From PALSA-693 sp963702305 (GTDB lineage Bacteria > Actinomycetota > Acidimicrobiia > Acidimicrobiales > Palsa-688): DNA of 64,000 bases. A program made the translations under genes and the position numbers. Under the pieces are notes generated by a model. It was not told the origin of the DNA and ran no database searches. It was given only the letters and a program-made list of their open reading frames with translations. Below are positions 34,564 to 43,420 of this stretch, one piece after another. Numbering within the stretch: the stretch's first letter is position 1; each line of letters begins with the position of its first letter. The stretch is taken from contig CAVPBX010000011.1 in NCBI GenBank assembly GCA_963702305.1, forward strand, positions 62,001-126,000. The letters run 5' to 3'.

Positions 34564-35187
34564 ATGCCGCTCGACCTATCGCCCCATCTCGATCCGGCCA
34601 GCACCGCCGTCATCGCTCTCGAGGTGCAAGAGAACCTGCTGCTGCCGGAGAAGGCCATGATCCCGGGGTTGGCGGCGCACGCCCAGGCGATCGGCTTGAT
34701 CGATCGACTCGCCACTCTCTTCGCTTCGGCGCGCCGGGTGGGCGTCCCGATTCTCTACGTCAGCGACCACCGTCGGCCCGACGGCCTGGGCGCCGCGACC
34801 AACATCACCGTCGGCCGGGCCATGACCGGCGTATCCCGGAACATGGGTCACGGCCCCATCGTCTCGCAGCTCACCCCACGGCCCGAAGACGTCTCGATCG
34901 CCCGCGAGCACGGCATGACCGGCTTCTACACCACCCCCCTCGACGCGTACCTTCGCAACCTCGGCGTGCGCACGGTCATCATCACCGGAGTCTCGGCCAA
35001 CATCGCCGTCAACGGGACGTCGATCGAGGCCATGAACCTGGGGTACCGCGTCATCGTCCCGAGCGACTGCGTCGCGGGTGACCCGCCGGAGTACGTCGAC
35101 CAACTGCTTCGGTACTCGACCCGCAACGTGGCGTTGGTGGCGCCCGTGCAGGGCATTTTAGACTATTGGGATGCTCGGCTTATCTAG
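34564..35187 (+). CDS. Isochorismatase-fold protein lacking the catalytic triad
   Basis: A protein of about 207 residues with the isochorismatase/cysteine-hydrolase fold. Family enzymes use an Asp-Lys-Cys triad. Here the Asp position reads ALEVQEN (Glu at about 20). The Lys region reads REHGMTGFYTTPLD with no lysine before the TGF that matches SAF. The Cys position reads GVSANIAVNGTS, with Ala at about 147 where Cys is expected. The fold-forming segments (VPILYVSD, RTVIITGV, RVIVPSDC) are intact. The protein is therefore either inactive and binding, or uses different chemistry. The SDR follows 25 bases downstream. Confidence 0.85.
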   Translation: MPLDLSPHLDPASTAVIALEVQENLLLPEKAMIPGLAAHAQAIGLIDRLATLFASARRVGVPILYVSDHRRPDGLGAATNITVGRAMTGVSRNMGHGPIVSQLTPRPEDVSIAREHGMTGFYTTPLDAYLRNLGVRTVIITGVSANIAVNGTSIEAMNLGYRVIVPSDCVAGDPPEYVDQLLRYSTRNVALVAPVQGILDYWDARLI

Positions 35188-35211
35188 CCAGGCGAGCGAA
35201 GGGGAGCGTAA

Positions 35212-36081
35212 ATGCTGGATGACCGGGCGGGCCTTTCGGGGAAGATCGCGGTGATCACCGGTGGCGCCGGCGGGCTCGGGCGGGCGTGCACCATCGCCCT
35301 GGGCCAGGCTGGGATGTCGGTGGCGGTATGCGATCGCGACCCAAACGCCGTCGCCGAGGTGGACAAGATGCTCCGCGACGGGGGCGTGACCGCTCACCTG
35401 GCGACCTTTGACGTACGCCAGCCGGAGGCGCTGGCGGCCTTCTTCGACGAGGTGGATGACCACTTCGGCCGCGTCGACGTGCTCGTCAACATTCCGGGTG
35501 GCGGGTTCCGGAAACGGGTGATCGATATGACGCCCAACGGCACCTACGCGGTGATCCGCCAGAACTTCGTCTACGTGCTCGAAGCGTGCCAGCACGCCGC
35601 CCGCCGCATGATCGACCAGGGCACAGGTGGCAGCATCGTCAACATGACAACGATCGAGGCGCACCGGGCCATGCCGGACATGGGCGTGTACGGTGCCATG
35701 AAAGCGGCGGTCGCCCACCTGACCAAAACCCTCGCCGTCGAACTCGGTCCTCACGGCATCCGGGTCAATGCCGTCGCCCCCGACCTCTTTCCGAACGAAT
35801 CGACTGCGGCAGCGGGGTTCAGCACCGCTGACCAGGACAGCCCACTCACGCACCTCGAGTACGAGATCGCGGTCCCTCTCGGGCGCCACGGCGAGGATGC
35901 CGACCTGGCGGGACCGGTCCTCTTCCTGGCATCCAACCTTTCCTCCTACGTGACCGGGACGACCATCCACATCGACGGCGGGACCTTGGCCACTGGCGGG
36001 TGGGTCCGCTGGCCCGAGGGCTATCGCAACACCATCCCGCACCGCCTATTGCAGCGAATCGAGGAGGACGGCTCCGCCTGA
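35212..36081 (+). CDS. SDR oxidoreductase
   Basis: A 289-residue short-chain dehydrogenase with cofactor loop ITGGAGGLGRA at residues 15-25 and Asp after strand 2 (AVCDRDP), indicating NAD. The NAG motif is replaced by NIPGGG. The catalytic Ser position reads NMTTIEAHR (Thr), while the Tyr/Lys motif VYGAMKAA is intact. SDRs with Thr in that place are known to be active in some cases. It follows the isochorismatase-fold gene by 25 bases and ends 29 bases before a convergent gene. The role is probably oxidation of a ring or side-chain alcohol. Confidence 0.88.
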   Translation: MLDDRAGLSGKIAVITGGAGGLGRACTIALGQAGMSVAVCDRDPNAVAEVDKMLRDGGVTAHLATFDVRQPEALAAFFDEVDDHFGRVDVLVNIPGGGFRKRVIDMTPNGTYAVIRQNFVYVLEACQHAARRMIDQGTGGSIVNMTTIEAHRAMPDMGVYGAMKAAVAHLTKTLAVELGPHGIRVNAVAPDLFPNESTAAAGFSTADQDSPLTHLEYEIAVPLGRHGEDADLAGPVLFLASNLSSYVTGTTIHIDGGTLATGGWVRWPEGYRNTIPHRLLQRIEEDGSA

Positions 36082-36109
36082 TCCCCCGACCCGCCACCCG
36101 CGACGGGGT

Positions 36110-36970
36110 TCAGAGGATGCGGTAGCTGCCCTGAGCGGCCGTGACGGGACGGTTGGCGTTGCCCTCGTCGTGGAGGGTCAGCTCCACCACCAGACGCCGG
36201 TCCGGGCCGAGCACGGCCTCCCCGTCGACCCGGAAAGGCCCGACTTTGCCCCGGGCGACGTACATGACGTCCCAGCTTTCGATCTGGAGGGCCTCCGTCC
36301 CGGCGCGGTCCCGGGCCAGATCGTTGGCGGCCGTCTCCAGCACGATCTGGATGGGGCCGAGATGCAAGGCCGCATCGGGGGACGCCATCTCGCCGACGAG
36401 CTCAGGGAGGACCCAGTGCCCATCCTCGCGGTGACGGGCGCCAAAGACCTGATGCAACGGCGGGAGGTCCGGCGAGTCGACGATGTCCATCATGGGATTG
36501 TCGACCGGCTCGAAGCCGGACGGCGTCCCGCCGAGACTCACGCAGATGCCCTCCGAGATGGCGATGAGCCGGTCGGGATGGTCGGAGTCGACGATCCGCG
36601 AGCGGGAGAAACCGGTGGTACGGCCGAGCCGAATGGTCGTCTGGACGCCGTCGACCTGACGGACACCTTTGGCGTCGTCCAGGATCATGATCGACTGGCT
36701 CAACGGGTTGGGGACGTACTCGTCATCGGCCATGCCGCCACCCTCGGGGGACGAGATACACAGCGGCGCGGCCATGATGCCGCCGGCCGGGTTACGCATG
36801 TCGTGACGCAGCGGCATCGTCTGGCGCGTCGCCCCGCGGTCGAGGACAGGATGGGTCCGCCCGAGATAGCGGTACGTCAGCAAACTCGTCCATTTCGACT
36901 CGAACCGCTTCCAGTAGTCCACCGGCGGGGTGGCGCGGATGTCGTCGACAGCACGTCCTTGGTCGGCCAA
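36110..36970 (-). CDS. Probable hotdog-fold protein of unknown function
   Basis: A 286-residue protein. RHDMRNPAGGIMAAPLCIS (about residues 56-75) resembles the central helix region of PaaI-type hotdog thioesterases, and the length would fit two hotdog units; this is tentative. No catalytic residue can be named. TTG 36970 is chosen because GGAGGT precedes it by four bases; longer upstream reading has no coding signal. It stands alone on the minus strand, convergent with the SDR and divergent from a kinase-like gene over a 221-base gap. That gap includes TACGCT at 37112-37117, a possible -10 for the kinase-like gene. Confidence 0.62.
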   Translation of the reverse strand: MADQGRAVDDIRATPPVDYWKRFESKWTSLLTYRYLGRTHPVLDRGATRQTMPLRHDMRNPAGGIMAAPLCISSPEGGGMADDEYVPNPLSQSIMILDDAKGVRQVDGVQTTIRLGRTTGFSRSRIVDSDHPDRLIAISEGICVSLGGTPSGFEPVDNPMMDIVDSPDLPPLHQVFGARHREDGHWVLPELVGEMASPDAALHLGPIQIVLETAANDLARDRAGTEALQIESWDVMYVARGKVGPFRVDGEAVLGPDRRLVVELTLHDEGNANRPVTAAQGSYRIL

Positions 36971-37191
36971 AGTAACCTCCTCAGATGGTCGCCGGCCCGG
37001 TGCATAAGGCTCGACCACGCCGCGGTTGCTCCGCATCGATGGTAGCTGACGTCGATCAGGGTGGGCGCTGGCCCCGAGTCGGCGATTGTCGGTGTCGGAC
37101 AGAACGGCCGCTACGCTGAGCAGACAAGCGGGGTGGGCTGGGCCGATACCCTGACCGTCCGCAACGACGAGCGCTGGACCGGGGGGACCTG

Positions 37192-38538
37192 ATGGGCGCG
37201 TACGACGATCCACCGACCGCCAGCGTCGTCAGCTGGCTCGAGTCGAACCTCGGGGGGAAGGTGCAATCCCTCTCCCGCCAGGCTCGTTGGCGACCGGTGT
37301 GGATGGTGGACCTCGAACGAGATGGCGAGCTCCTGCCACTCTGCGTACGCGGCGACCGGATCGACACTGAGTACACCTGGTCGCTCGAGCACGAGATGCG
37401 CTTCCAGCGCACACTGCAGGAACAGGGGATGCTCGCCCCAAGGGTCCACGGCTGGATCGACGATCCCCGGGCCATCGTCATGGACCGGGTGCCGGGTCGG
37501 CCCGACTTCGCCGACTCCACTGACGAGGAGCGAGACGTTGTCGTCGATGAGTACCTCCAGGCGCTGGCATCGATCCACTCGCTCGACCTCGGCCCCTTCG
37601 ACGACGCCGAGATCGACCGAGCGCCGCGGCCGGAGGAGTCCGGCCTGGTCGGGGTCCGCCGCATGGTCAGGATGTACCGGCGCCAGAAGGTTCGCCCCGA
37701 CCCCTTCACGGAATGGGCTCTGGGCTGGCTCCACCGTCATCCACCCGAGAGCCGGGGCCGCGAAGGCCCTGTCGTCTGGGACTCGGGACAGTTCCACCAT
37801 GAGCGTGGTCACCTGGTGGCGGTCATCGATCTCGAGCTCGGGCACATCGGTGACCCGATGATGGACCTCGCCGCCTGGCGCATGCGGGACAGCATCCTCG
37901 GCTTCGGGGAGTTCGCCAAGCTCTACGACCGGTACGCCGAGTTCGCAGGGGCACCGATCGACCTCGAGGCCATCAAGCGGCACCACATCTGGTTTACGCT
38001 GAGCAACCAGCTCGCCTTCTCTCATGCGGTCAAGGACCCGCCGCCGGGCTCGGACTTCGCCACGAACCTCCAGTGGTGCAACGAGACCAATCTGTATGTC
38101 ACGGAGGGGATCGCCGAGTACATGGATGTCGAGCTTCCGGACGTCGAGATGCCCGAGCCGCACCGGTCCCGGGTCGGACCCGTCCACCACCATCTGGCTC
38201 GCAGCCTCCGGGCCTTGCAGCCGGATGACGAGTTTCTGCGCCACCAGGTCCGCATCAACTTCCGGGTCGCCCAGCACCTGGCTCGGGTTGACGAGATCGG
38301 CGACGCCATCGAGCGAGCCGACCTCGACGACCTTCGGGGAGTGCTGGGCTATCGACCGAATAGTTGGGCCGACGGGGACGTCGACCTCGAGAGGTTCGTA
38401 CTCGCCGACGCCGCGTCAGGGCGTCATGATCCCGTCCTGGTCACCCTGTTCCACCGTCGCAATCTTCGAGCGCAAATGCTCAACGGTCCGCCCGGTTCCG
38501 CCATGGCGCGACATCATCCGATCCAATCGTTCCGCTGA
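37192..38538 (+). CDS. Phosphotransferase-family (APH-fold) protein
   Basis: A 448-residue APH-fold protein, longer than its relatives at 7507 and 44625. The catalytic loop reads VVWDSGQFHHER, keeping an aspartate but not the canonical HGD, and the metal loop VIDLELGHIGDPMMDLA is well preserved. The N-lobe lysine is not clear. Residues about 330-448 are an extra helical region not typical of APH kinases. The function may be phosphorylation of a hydroxylated acyl compound, or it may be a divergent member with another role. An SDR follows 64 bases later on the same strand. Confidence 0.72.
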   Translation: MGAYDDPPTASVVSWLESNLGGKVQSLSRQARWRPVWMVDLERDGELLPLCVRGDRIDTEYTWSLEHEMRFQRTLQEQGMLAPRVHGWIDDPRAIVMDRVPGRPDFADSTDEERDVVVDEYLQALASIHSLDLGPFDDAEIDRAPRPEESGLVGVRRMVRMYRRQKVRPDPFTEWALGWLHRHPPESRGREGPVVWDSGQFHHERGHLVAVIDLELGHIGDPMMDLAAWRMRDSILGFGEFAKLYDRYAEFAGAPIDLEAIKRHHIWFTLSNQLAFSHAVKDPPPGSDFATNLQWCNETNLYVTEGIAEYMDVELPDVEMPEPHRSRVGPVHHHLARSLRALQPDDEFLRHQVRINFRVAQHLARVDEIGDAIERADLDDLRGVLGYRPNSWADGDVDLERFVLADAASGRHDPVLVTLFHRRNLRAQMLNGPPGSAMARHHPIQSFR

Positions 38539-38602
38539 CGTCGCGGCAGGCGGCGGACGGCGGTGCTAGCTTGCGGCCCGCCGCAGGAGGAGGGAGCTGC
38601 AA

Positions 38603-39400
38603 ATGGATCTCGGTATCTCGGGCAGAGTGGTGTTGATGGTGGGGGGCAGCAGGGGAATGGGCCTCGAGGCGGCCAAGATGCTTGCCGCCGAGGGGTGCCA
38701 GGTCGCCATCGTGGCGCGCACCAAGACCGACATCGACGAAGCCGTCGAATCGATCAGAGGGGAGGGCGGCACGGCGACCGGCGTCCCCGCCGACATCACC
38801 AAGGTTGACGACGTCGAGCGCGCCGTGGCCGAGACGCGTCAGACGTTTGGCCCTCCCCTGATCGTGATCGGCCAGACGAAGTTCAACATCCCGGGGGACT
38901 TCTCCGACATCACCGAGTACGAGCACTATGTCGACTCCTTCCGGAGTTACACCATGAGCCAGGTGTACCTCCTGCACGCGGTGCTACCGGGGATGAAGCA
39001 GGCCGGTTGGGGTCGCTACGTGCACATCGGCTCCGCCACCGCGAAGGAACCGGAAGGGTCGATCCACCATGTCATCGCCAACGCGACCCGCCCCTCCACC
39101 ATCGGGCTCCTCAAGACCGTGGCTGACGAATACGCGCAGTACGGGATCACGGTCAACACCATCGCGCCGGGCTGGATCGCGACCCAGAATGCGTACGACT
39201 ACCTCGAACACCAACTCGGGCTCACCACGGACGAGCAGCGGCGGGATTGGCTGCGCCAGCACGGCGGGGTACCCGCGGCTCGGATGGGCCGGGCGGACGA
39301 GATCGCTTCCATGATCGTGTACCTGTGCTCCGAGCAGGCCGGCTACGTGACCGGCAACTGGATCGAGGTCGACGGCGGGCACCACCGGTCGGCCATGTGA
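38603..39400 (+). CDS. Atypical SDR lacking the Tyr-Lys catalytic pair
   Basis: A 265-residue SDR-fold protein with cofactor loop MVGGSRGMGLE and Arg after strand 2 (IVARTKTD). In the active-site helix the usual YxxxK is replaced: after HIGSATAKEPEGS the sequence runs HHVIANATRPSTIG, with Asn and Arg where other SDRs have Tyr and Lys. NxxR SDRs of this kind form a recognised side branch related to FabG whose chemistry is poorly known. Otherwise the fold is complete (NTIAPGWIAT, GNWIEVDGGH). GGAGGAGGGAG gives a strong ribosome site. The end lies three bases from the convergent ligase. Confidence 0.87.
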   Translation: MDLGISGRVVLMVGGSRGMGLEAAKMLAAEGCQVAIVARTKTDIDEAVESIRGEGGTATGVPADITKVDDVERAVAETRQTFGPPLIVIGQTKFNIPGDFSDITEYEHYVDSFRSYTMSQVYLLHAVLPGMKQAGWGRYVHIGSATAKEPEGSIHHVIANATRPSTIGLLKTVADEYAQYGITVNTIAPGWIATQNAYDYLEHQLGLTTDEQRRDWLRQHGGVPAARMGRADEIASMIVYLCSEQAGYVTGNWIEVDGGHHRSAM

Positions 39401-39402
39401 GG

Positions 39403-41007
39403 TCAGAGAGCCGACAGCCCCTCGGTCACCCGGGTTCGTAGCTCATTGCGCAGGATCTTGCCGGTGGCGTTGAGCGGCAGGGCCTCGACGATCTCGACTC
39501 GACGGGGGACCTTGTAATTGGCCATGGCCTGGCGGGCGAAGGCGACGACGTCCTCGGGCGTGAGGTCGACCCCCGGCGCGGGGACGACGAAGGCGGCCGC
39601 CACCTCGCCGTAGTGTTGATCGGGTATCCCGATGACCGCGGCGGCGGACACCATCTCCCACGCGGTCAGCATCCCTTCGATCTCGGCGGGAGCGACATTG
39701 AAACCCCCGACGATGAACATGTCCTTCTTACGGTCGCACACTTTGATGTAACCGGCCGCGTTCATGTAAGCGATGTCCCCGGTGTGCAGCCATCCGTCAG
39801 CTTGAAACACCTCCGCGGTGGACTCCGGTTCGTCGTAGTAGCCGTTCGAGAGGTTGAAGCCGCGGACGAGGATCTCCCCGCGATCACCAAGGGCCACGTC
39901 CCTCCCGGTGTCGTCGATGAGGCGGACCTCAACTCCCGGGAGGGGCCGACCGGACCAGTTGGCCACCACCTCCGGTGGATCACCGGGGTAGGTGATGGCA
40001 ACCGTCGCATGCGCCTCGGTGAGACCGTACCCCGTCATAACGTGCTCCAGACCCAGCTCGTCGCGCATGCGATAGACGAGCTCTACCGGAACGTAGGCCG
40101 CGGAGACGGTAGCCACGCGCCACGACGACAGGTCCGCCTGAAGGGTTGCCTGCTGCTCGAGTAGGGCCCCGAACATGGTCGGCGAGCCACCCAGATGAGT
40201 GATGCCGTGCTGCTCGATCGCCCGCAGGGTGGTCTCGGGATCGAACACGGCCATGGGAACCGTCGTCGCTCCGGACATGAGGGCGAGCATCCAACCGAAC
40301 TTGTAGCCGAAGCAGTGAAAGAAGGGCATGACGATAAGGGTTCGGTCAGCCTCGCCGATCTGCCAACCCTCGTTGCACAGCTGATAGGTCTTAATCGACG
40401 CTCCGTGGCGAAGGACGACGCCCTTCGGGTGGCCGGTCGTCCCCGACGTGAAGATGATGTCGCTGACATCGTCGGGTTCGATGGCGTCGATCCGGGCCCG
40501 GACGAGGGCCTCCGAGACATCGTCACCAGTCGCTCGCAGGTCGTCCCACGTCACGTCACCCGGCTTCGACGGTCCGTCCATGATCACGGCCTTGGACAGG
40601 GCGGGCAGATGGGGGTCGGCTCGACGCAGCATCTCCAACGAATCAGATCCGAGAAAGCCGTTGACACAGAACAGCGCGTTGGCCTCCGTCTTCCGGAGGA
40701 CGTGGACGGCTTCGGCTTCCTTGAAGCGAGTGTTGACCGGCACCACCCAGGCGCCACAGGCGAGAATTCCCAGCGCAGAGACGATCCAACGGGCCGAGTT
40801 CGGGGCCCAGAGCGCCACCCGGTCACCCGGCTCGATCCCGAGCGATACCAGTCCGCGGGCCGTCGAAAGCATCTCCGCGGCCACCGCTTCAAAGGTCATT
40901 TCCACCGCACCGTCGATGATCGCGACGGAGGCCCCGAACCTGTCGGCGGAGGAAAGCGCCATCTCCGGGATCGACGTAAAGTCGAATTCGGCGCGGCACG
41001 GTCGCAT
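39403..41007 (-). CDS. Acyl-CoA ligase, FadD3-like paralogue
   Basis: A 534-residue AMP-forming ligase closely similar in pattern to the one at 15075-16676. It shares RVALWAPNSARWI, PVNTRFKEAEAV, FFHCFGYKFGWM, GSPTMFGALL, the P-loop IFTSGTTGHPKG, WLHTGDIAYMNAAGY, DRKKDMFIVGGFN and the catalytic Lys in LPLNATGKILRNEL. ATG 41007 begins the conserved protein; the frame stays open for another 420 bases upstream, but through the repeat region and without coding character. Two such paralogues suggest that two related ring-acid substrates are activated. Upstream lies a 16-bp repeat array that may regulate it. Confidence 0.9.
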   Translation of the reverse strand: MRPCRAEFDFTSIPEMALSSADRFGASVAIIDGAVEMTFEAVAAEMLSTARGLVSLGIEPGDRVALWAPNSARWIVSALGILACGAWVVPVNTRFKEAEAVHVLRKTEANALFCVNGFLGSDSLEMLRRADPHLPALSKAVIMDGPSKPGDVTWDDLRATGDDVSEALVRARIDAIEPDDVSDIIFTSGTTGHPKGVVLRHGASIKTYQLCNEGWQIGEADRTLIVMPFFHCFGYKFGWMLALMSGATTVPMAVFDPETTLRAIEQHGITHLGGSPTMFGALLEQQATLQADLSSWRVATVSAAYVPVELVYRMRDELGLEHVMTGYGLTEAHATVAITYPGDPPEVVANWSGRPLPGVEVRLIDDTGRDVALGDRGEILVRGFNLSNGYYDEPESTAEVFQADGWLHTGDIAYMNAAGYIKVCDRKKDMFIVGGFNVAPAEIEGMLTAWEMVSAAAVIGIPDQHYGEVAAAFVVPAPGVDLTPEDVVAFARQAMANYKVPRRVEIVEALPLNATGKILRNELRTRVTEGLSAL

Positions 41008-41037
41008 GGTAACAGAGCAACTATTTCTGTCCGCCCC

Positions 41038-41101
41038 AGACAACTCGTCGACCAGACAACTCGTCGACCAGACAACTCGTCGACTGGACGAACTTGTCGC
41101 G
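41038..41101. repeat. 16-bp tandem repeat array upstream of the FadD3-like gene
   Basis: AGACAACTCGTCGACC is present at 41038-41053 and 41054-41069, with one mismatch at 41070-41085 and a decayed copy at 41086-41101. Each unit holds the palindrome GTCGAC. The array lies 31-94 bases upstream of the ligase start, where promoter or operator sequences are expected, and just after the stop of the thioesterase gene in transcription order. Confidence 0.75.
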
Positions 41102-41114
41102 CAGCCCGGTCGAC

Positions 41115-41774
41115 CTATGAACCCGGCGGGCGCGGATCGGATGGGGCCTGGTAGCGACCCGGCGGCACGCACGCGAAGACGGCCTCGGCCTCGCAGGTGA
41201 CGACCTCCCCGTCCCAGAGGCGGCCGGTTACCGGCACGTTCTGCCCGTTTCGAGTCCCCGCCATCGATTCGATGCGCAACGCCTTGTGCAGCGGCGTCGG
41301 CCGCAGATATCTGACCGCGAGCGACCTCGTCACCCCGAGATGGCCGGCACTGATCACCGCTCGGCCCAGCATGCCGTCGAACGCCGCGGCCAGGAACCCT
41401 CCGTACACGGTCCCCGGACCTCCCTCCCATGCGCCGCCGAAGGTCACCACCCCAGCGACCCGGCCAGGCTGCTCTTCGACGGTGATGGGCGGCGCCAGCG
41501 GGTTGGATTGTCCGAAGGCCGCGTGGGTTTCCCAGATCTGGTCATTGGTCGCGGCCCCGGGCGCGAGGCCCGCCAGACCCTCATAGCGTCCCGTCCGGGC
41601 CGCTCCGGAGAGCACCGCCAGGGCCTCGGTCACGTGCGACATGGCCTGAGCCAATTGGGCGTCATCGACACTCGTGAGGACGGTCATCGATACCAGGGCG
41701 CGGAGGCGATCGGCCAGAACTCGCCGCAGGTCCTCGCCCCCCGAAGATTCAGCTGGATGGTGCGGGGTCCTCAT
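41115..41774 (-). CDS. PaaI-like hotdog thioesterase
   Basis: A 219-residue protein with a C-terminal hotdog domain of the PaaI/4HBT type. The signature helix is GGPGTVYGGFLAAAFDGMLGRA, preceded by GVVTFGGAWEG and followed by TRSLAVRYLRPTPL. Such proteins hydrolyse acyl-CoA to free acids and rescue CoA when intermediates accumulate. The first 75 residues are helical and not part of the domain. GAGGAGGG lies four bases before ATG 41774. It precedes the ligase on the same strand with a 107-base gap holding the repeat array, and it diverges from the ligase at 41831. Confidence 0.85.
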   Translation of the reverse strand: MRTPHHPAESSGGEDLRRVLADRLRALVSMTVLTSVDDAQLAQAMSHVTEALAVLSGAARTGRYEGLAGLAPGAATNDQIWETHAAFGQSNPLAPPITVEEQPGRVAGVVTFGGAWEGGPGTVYGGFLAAAFDGMLGRAVISAGHLGVTRSLAVRYLRPTPLHKALRIESMAGTRNGQNVPVTGRLWDGEVVTCEAEAVFACVPPGRYQAPSDPRPPGS

Positions 41775-41807
41775 CGGCCCTCCTCGGTGTGCGTCTCGGG
41801 CCCACGG

Positions 41808-41813
41808 TATACT
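41808..41813 (+). promoter_or_regulatory. Probable -10 element (TATACT)
   Basis: TATACT is close to the ideal -10 hexamer. It sits 18 bases before the ATG at 41831, predicting a leader of about 10 bases for the ligase-dehydrogenase-kinase operon. No clear -35 is visible. Confidence 0.5.
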
Positions 41814-41830
41814 TCGTCTGGTCGATCGAG

Positions 41831-43294
41831 ATGGAGATACCTAATTCCACTGAATGGGTCGATTCGGCCGGCGCGGTGAAGTCGCCCGGCCCCTGGATGC
41901 AGGCCGTGCTTTCGGAGATGGACCGGGCGCCTACCGCGGTCCGGACCTTTGCCGGCGAGTGGAGCGGATCGGAATTGCTGGCCCGAGCGGGCGGCGCGGG
42001 GCAGCTCCTCCGGCGACTGGTCGCCCCCACGACGGTCGTCCCTGCCCTCCTCTCGACCACATCGTCGTCGATCGCGTTGACCCTCGGCGGAGCGCTCACC
42101 GACCGGCCGCTCGCGCCGCTGGGAACCCGGCTCTCGGTCCAGGAGTTGACGCTCCTGGTCCGCGGGCTGGAGGCGGATGTCCTGTTGTGCGACGAGGCCA
42201 ACCGGGACCTAGCCGCCCTGGTCGCCGCCGCCGCGGGAGTGGAGACGGCCGTGGCCACTGAGCCTCCTGCCGTCGACCCCGACTTCATCCCGACGAGCCC
42301 GGGCAGCGTCGTGCTGGTCCTGCACACCTCGGGGACCACCGGACAGCCGAAGGCGGTCAGAGTGCGAGACGAGGCCGTCTACCACCGGGCCCGTGCCTAC
42401 CACGACGCGATGGGACTCTCTGGTGGGGATCTGTACTGCAGTACGGGAGGGTTTCACCACACCGGCGGAGTCGGCATGCTCTTCGTGGCCGCCGCCTGCG
42501 GCGCAGGCCTGGTGCCCTTCCCCCGTTTCTCGGTCGACGCGTGGAAGGCCCTCGCCCATCTGCGCCCGACCTGCGCGCTCCTGGTTCCGACCATGATCGA
42601 CCTCCTGCTTGAAGAGAAGGCCCTTGCCGACGTGGCGCTCAGGGGCCTGCACTACGGGACCGCGCCCATCCATCCGGACACCCTGCGCGCCGCGTTGCGA
42701 GCCTTGCCGGGCACGGAGTTCACGCAGGCCTACGGAATGACCGAAGGCGGCCCCATCAGCATGCTGGGGCACGCCGACCATTTGCGAGCAGCCGCAGGCG
42801 AGTCCCATCTGCTGACGTCGGTTGGACAACTGGTGCCGAGTATCGAGGCTCGCTTTGATGACGTCGCCGGCGATGGCGTCGGTGAGTTGGTCGCCCGCGG
42901 CGGGCAGATCTTCCAGCCCGGTCCTGATGGCTGGCTCCACACCGGCGACCTGGGTCGGACGGACGAAGAGGGATTCCTGTACCTGCAGGGACGCAAGGGC
43001 GACAAGATCATCCGTGGAGGGGAGAACGTGTTTCCCCTCGAAGTGGAACGGGTGTTGGAATTGCACGATCAGGTCCGAGAGGCCGCCGTCATCGGCATCG
43101 CCAGCCGGCGATGGGGTCAGACACTCAAAGCGGTGATCGTGGCCAAGGATCTGGACGATCCTCCGGACGTGTCGGTCCTGGTTGACCACGCGCGTGATCA
43201 CGTCGCCCGCTTCAAGGTGCCGGAAGACTGGGAGTTCGCCGCCGAGCTGCCTCGCAATGCCGCCGGGAAGCTGCTCCGTAACCACCTTTCGTAA
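41831..43294 (+). CDS. AMP-forming acyl-CoA ligase
   Basis: A 487-residue ANL ligase, compact for the family. The P-loop is LHTSGTTGQPKA; YGTAPIHPD, QAYGMTEGGPIS, WLHTGDLGRTDEEGF and the hinge GRKGDKIIRGGEN follow, with the catalytic Lys in LPRNAAGKLLRNHL. ATG 41831 is preferred over an in-frame GTG at 41789, which would leave only 14 bases to the divergent thioesterase and place the -10 element inside the gene. It precedes the ACAD11-like dehydrogenase and kinase on the same strand, a set also seen in levulinate-type pathways where a ligase makes the CoA ester first. Confidence 0.9.
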   Translation: MEIPNSTEWVDSAGAVKSPGPWMQAVLSEMDRAPTAVRTFAGEWSGSELLARAGGAGQLLRRLVAPTTVVPALLSTTSSSIALTLGGALTDRPLAPLGTRLSVQELTLLVRGLEADVLLCDEANRDLAALVAAAAGVETAVATEPPAVDPDFIPTSPGSVVLVLHTSGTTGQPKAVRVRDEAVYHRARAYHDAMGLSGGDLYCSTGGFHHTGGVGMLFVAAACGAGLVPFPRFSVDAWKALAHLRPTCALLVPTMIDLLLEEKALADVALRGLHYGTAPIHPDTLRAALRALPGTEFTQAYGMTEGGPISMLGHADHLRAAAGESHLLTSVGQLVPSIEARFDDVAGDGVGELVARGGQIFQPGPDGWLHTGDLGRTDEEGFLYLQGRKGDKIIRGGENVFPLEVERVLELHDQVREAAVIGIASRRWGQTLKAVIVAKDLDDPPDVSVLVDHARDHVARFKVPEDWEFAAELPRNAAGKLLRNHLS

Positions 43295-43420
43295 GTCGAC
43301 CCCGGTTGCGCGGCAGCCGCATCCGATGAGAATTCAGTTAGTCGATCTGCGATAGGAAATGGGTGGGGGGCCCGGTCCTGCCCGCCGAACACGGAGAGCT
43401 GACGGTCAGGAGACCCGGAG

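Noticed and set aside
39403..41430. A 675-codon minus-strand frame suggesting an N-terminal extension of the ligase
   Set aside because: The extra part runs through the 16-bp repeats and overlaps the thioesterase gene in another frame; the conserved ligase begins at 41007.
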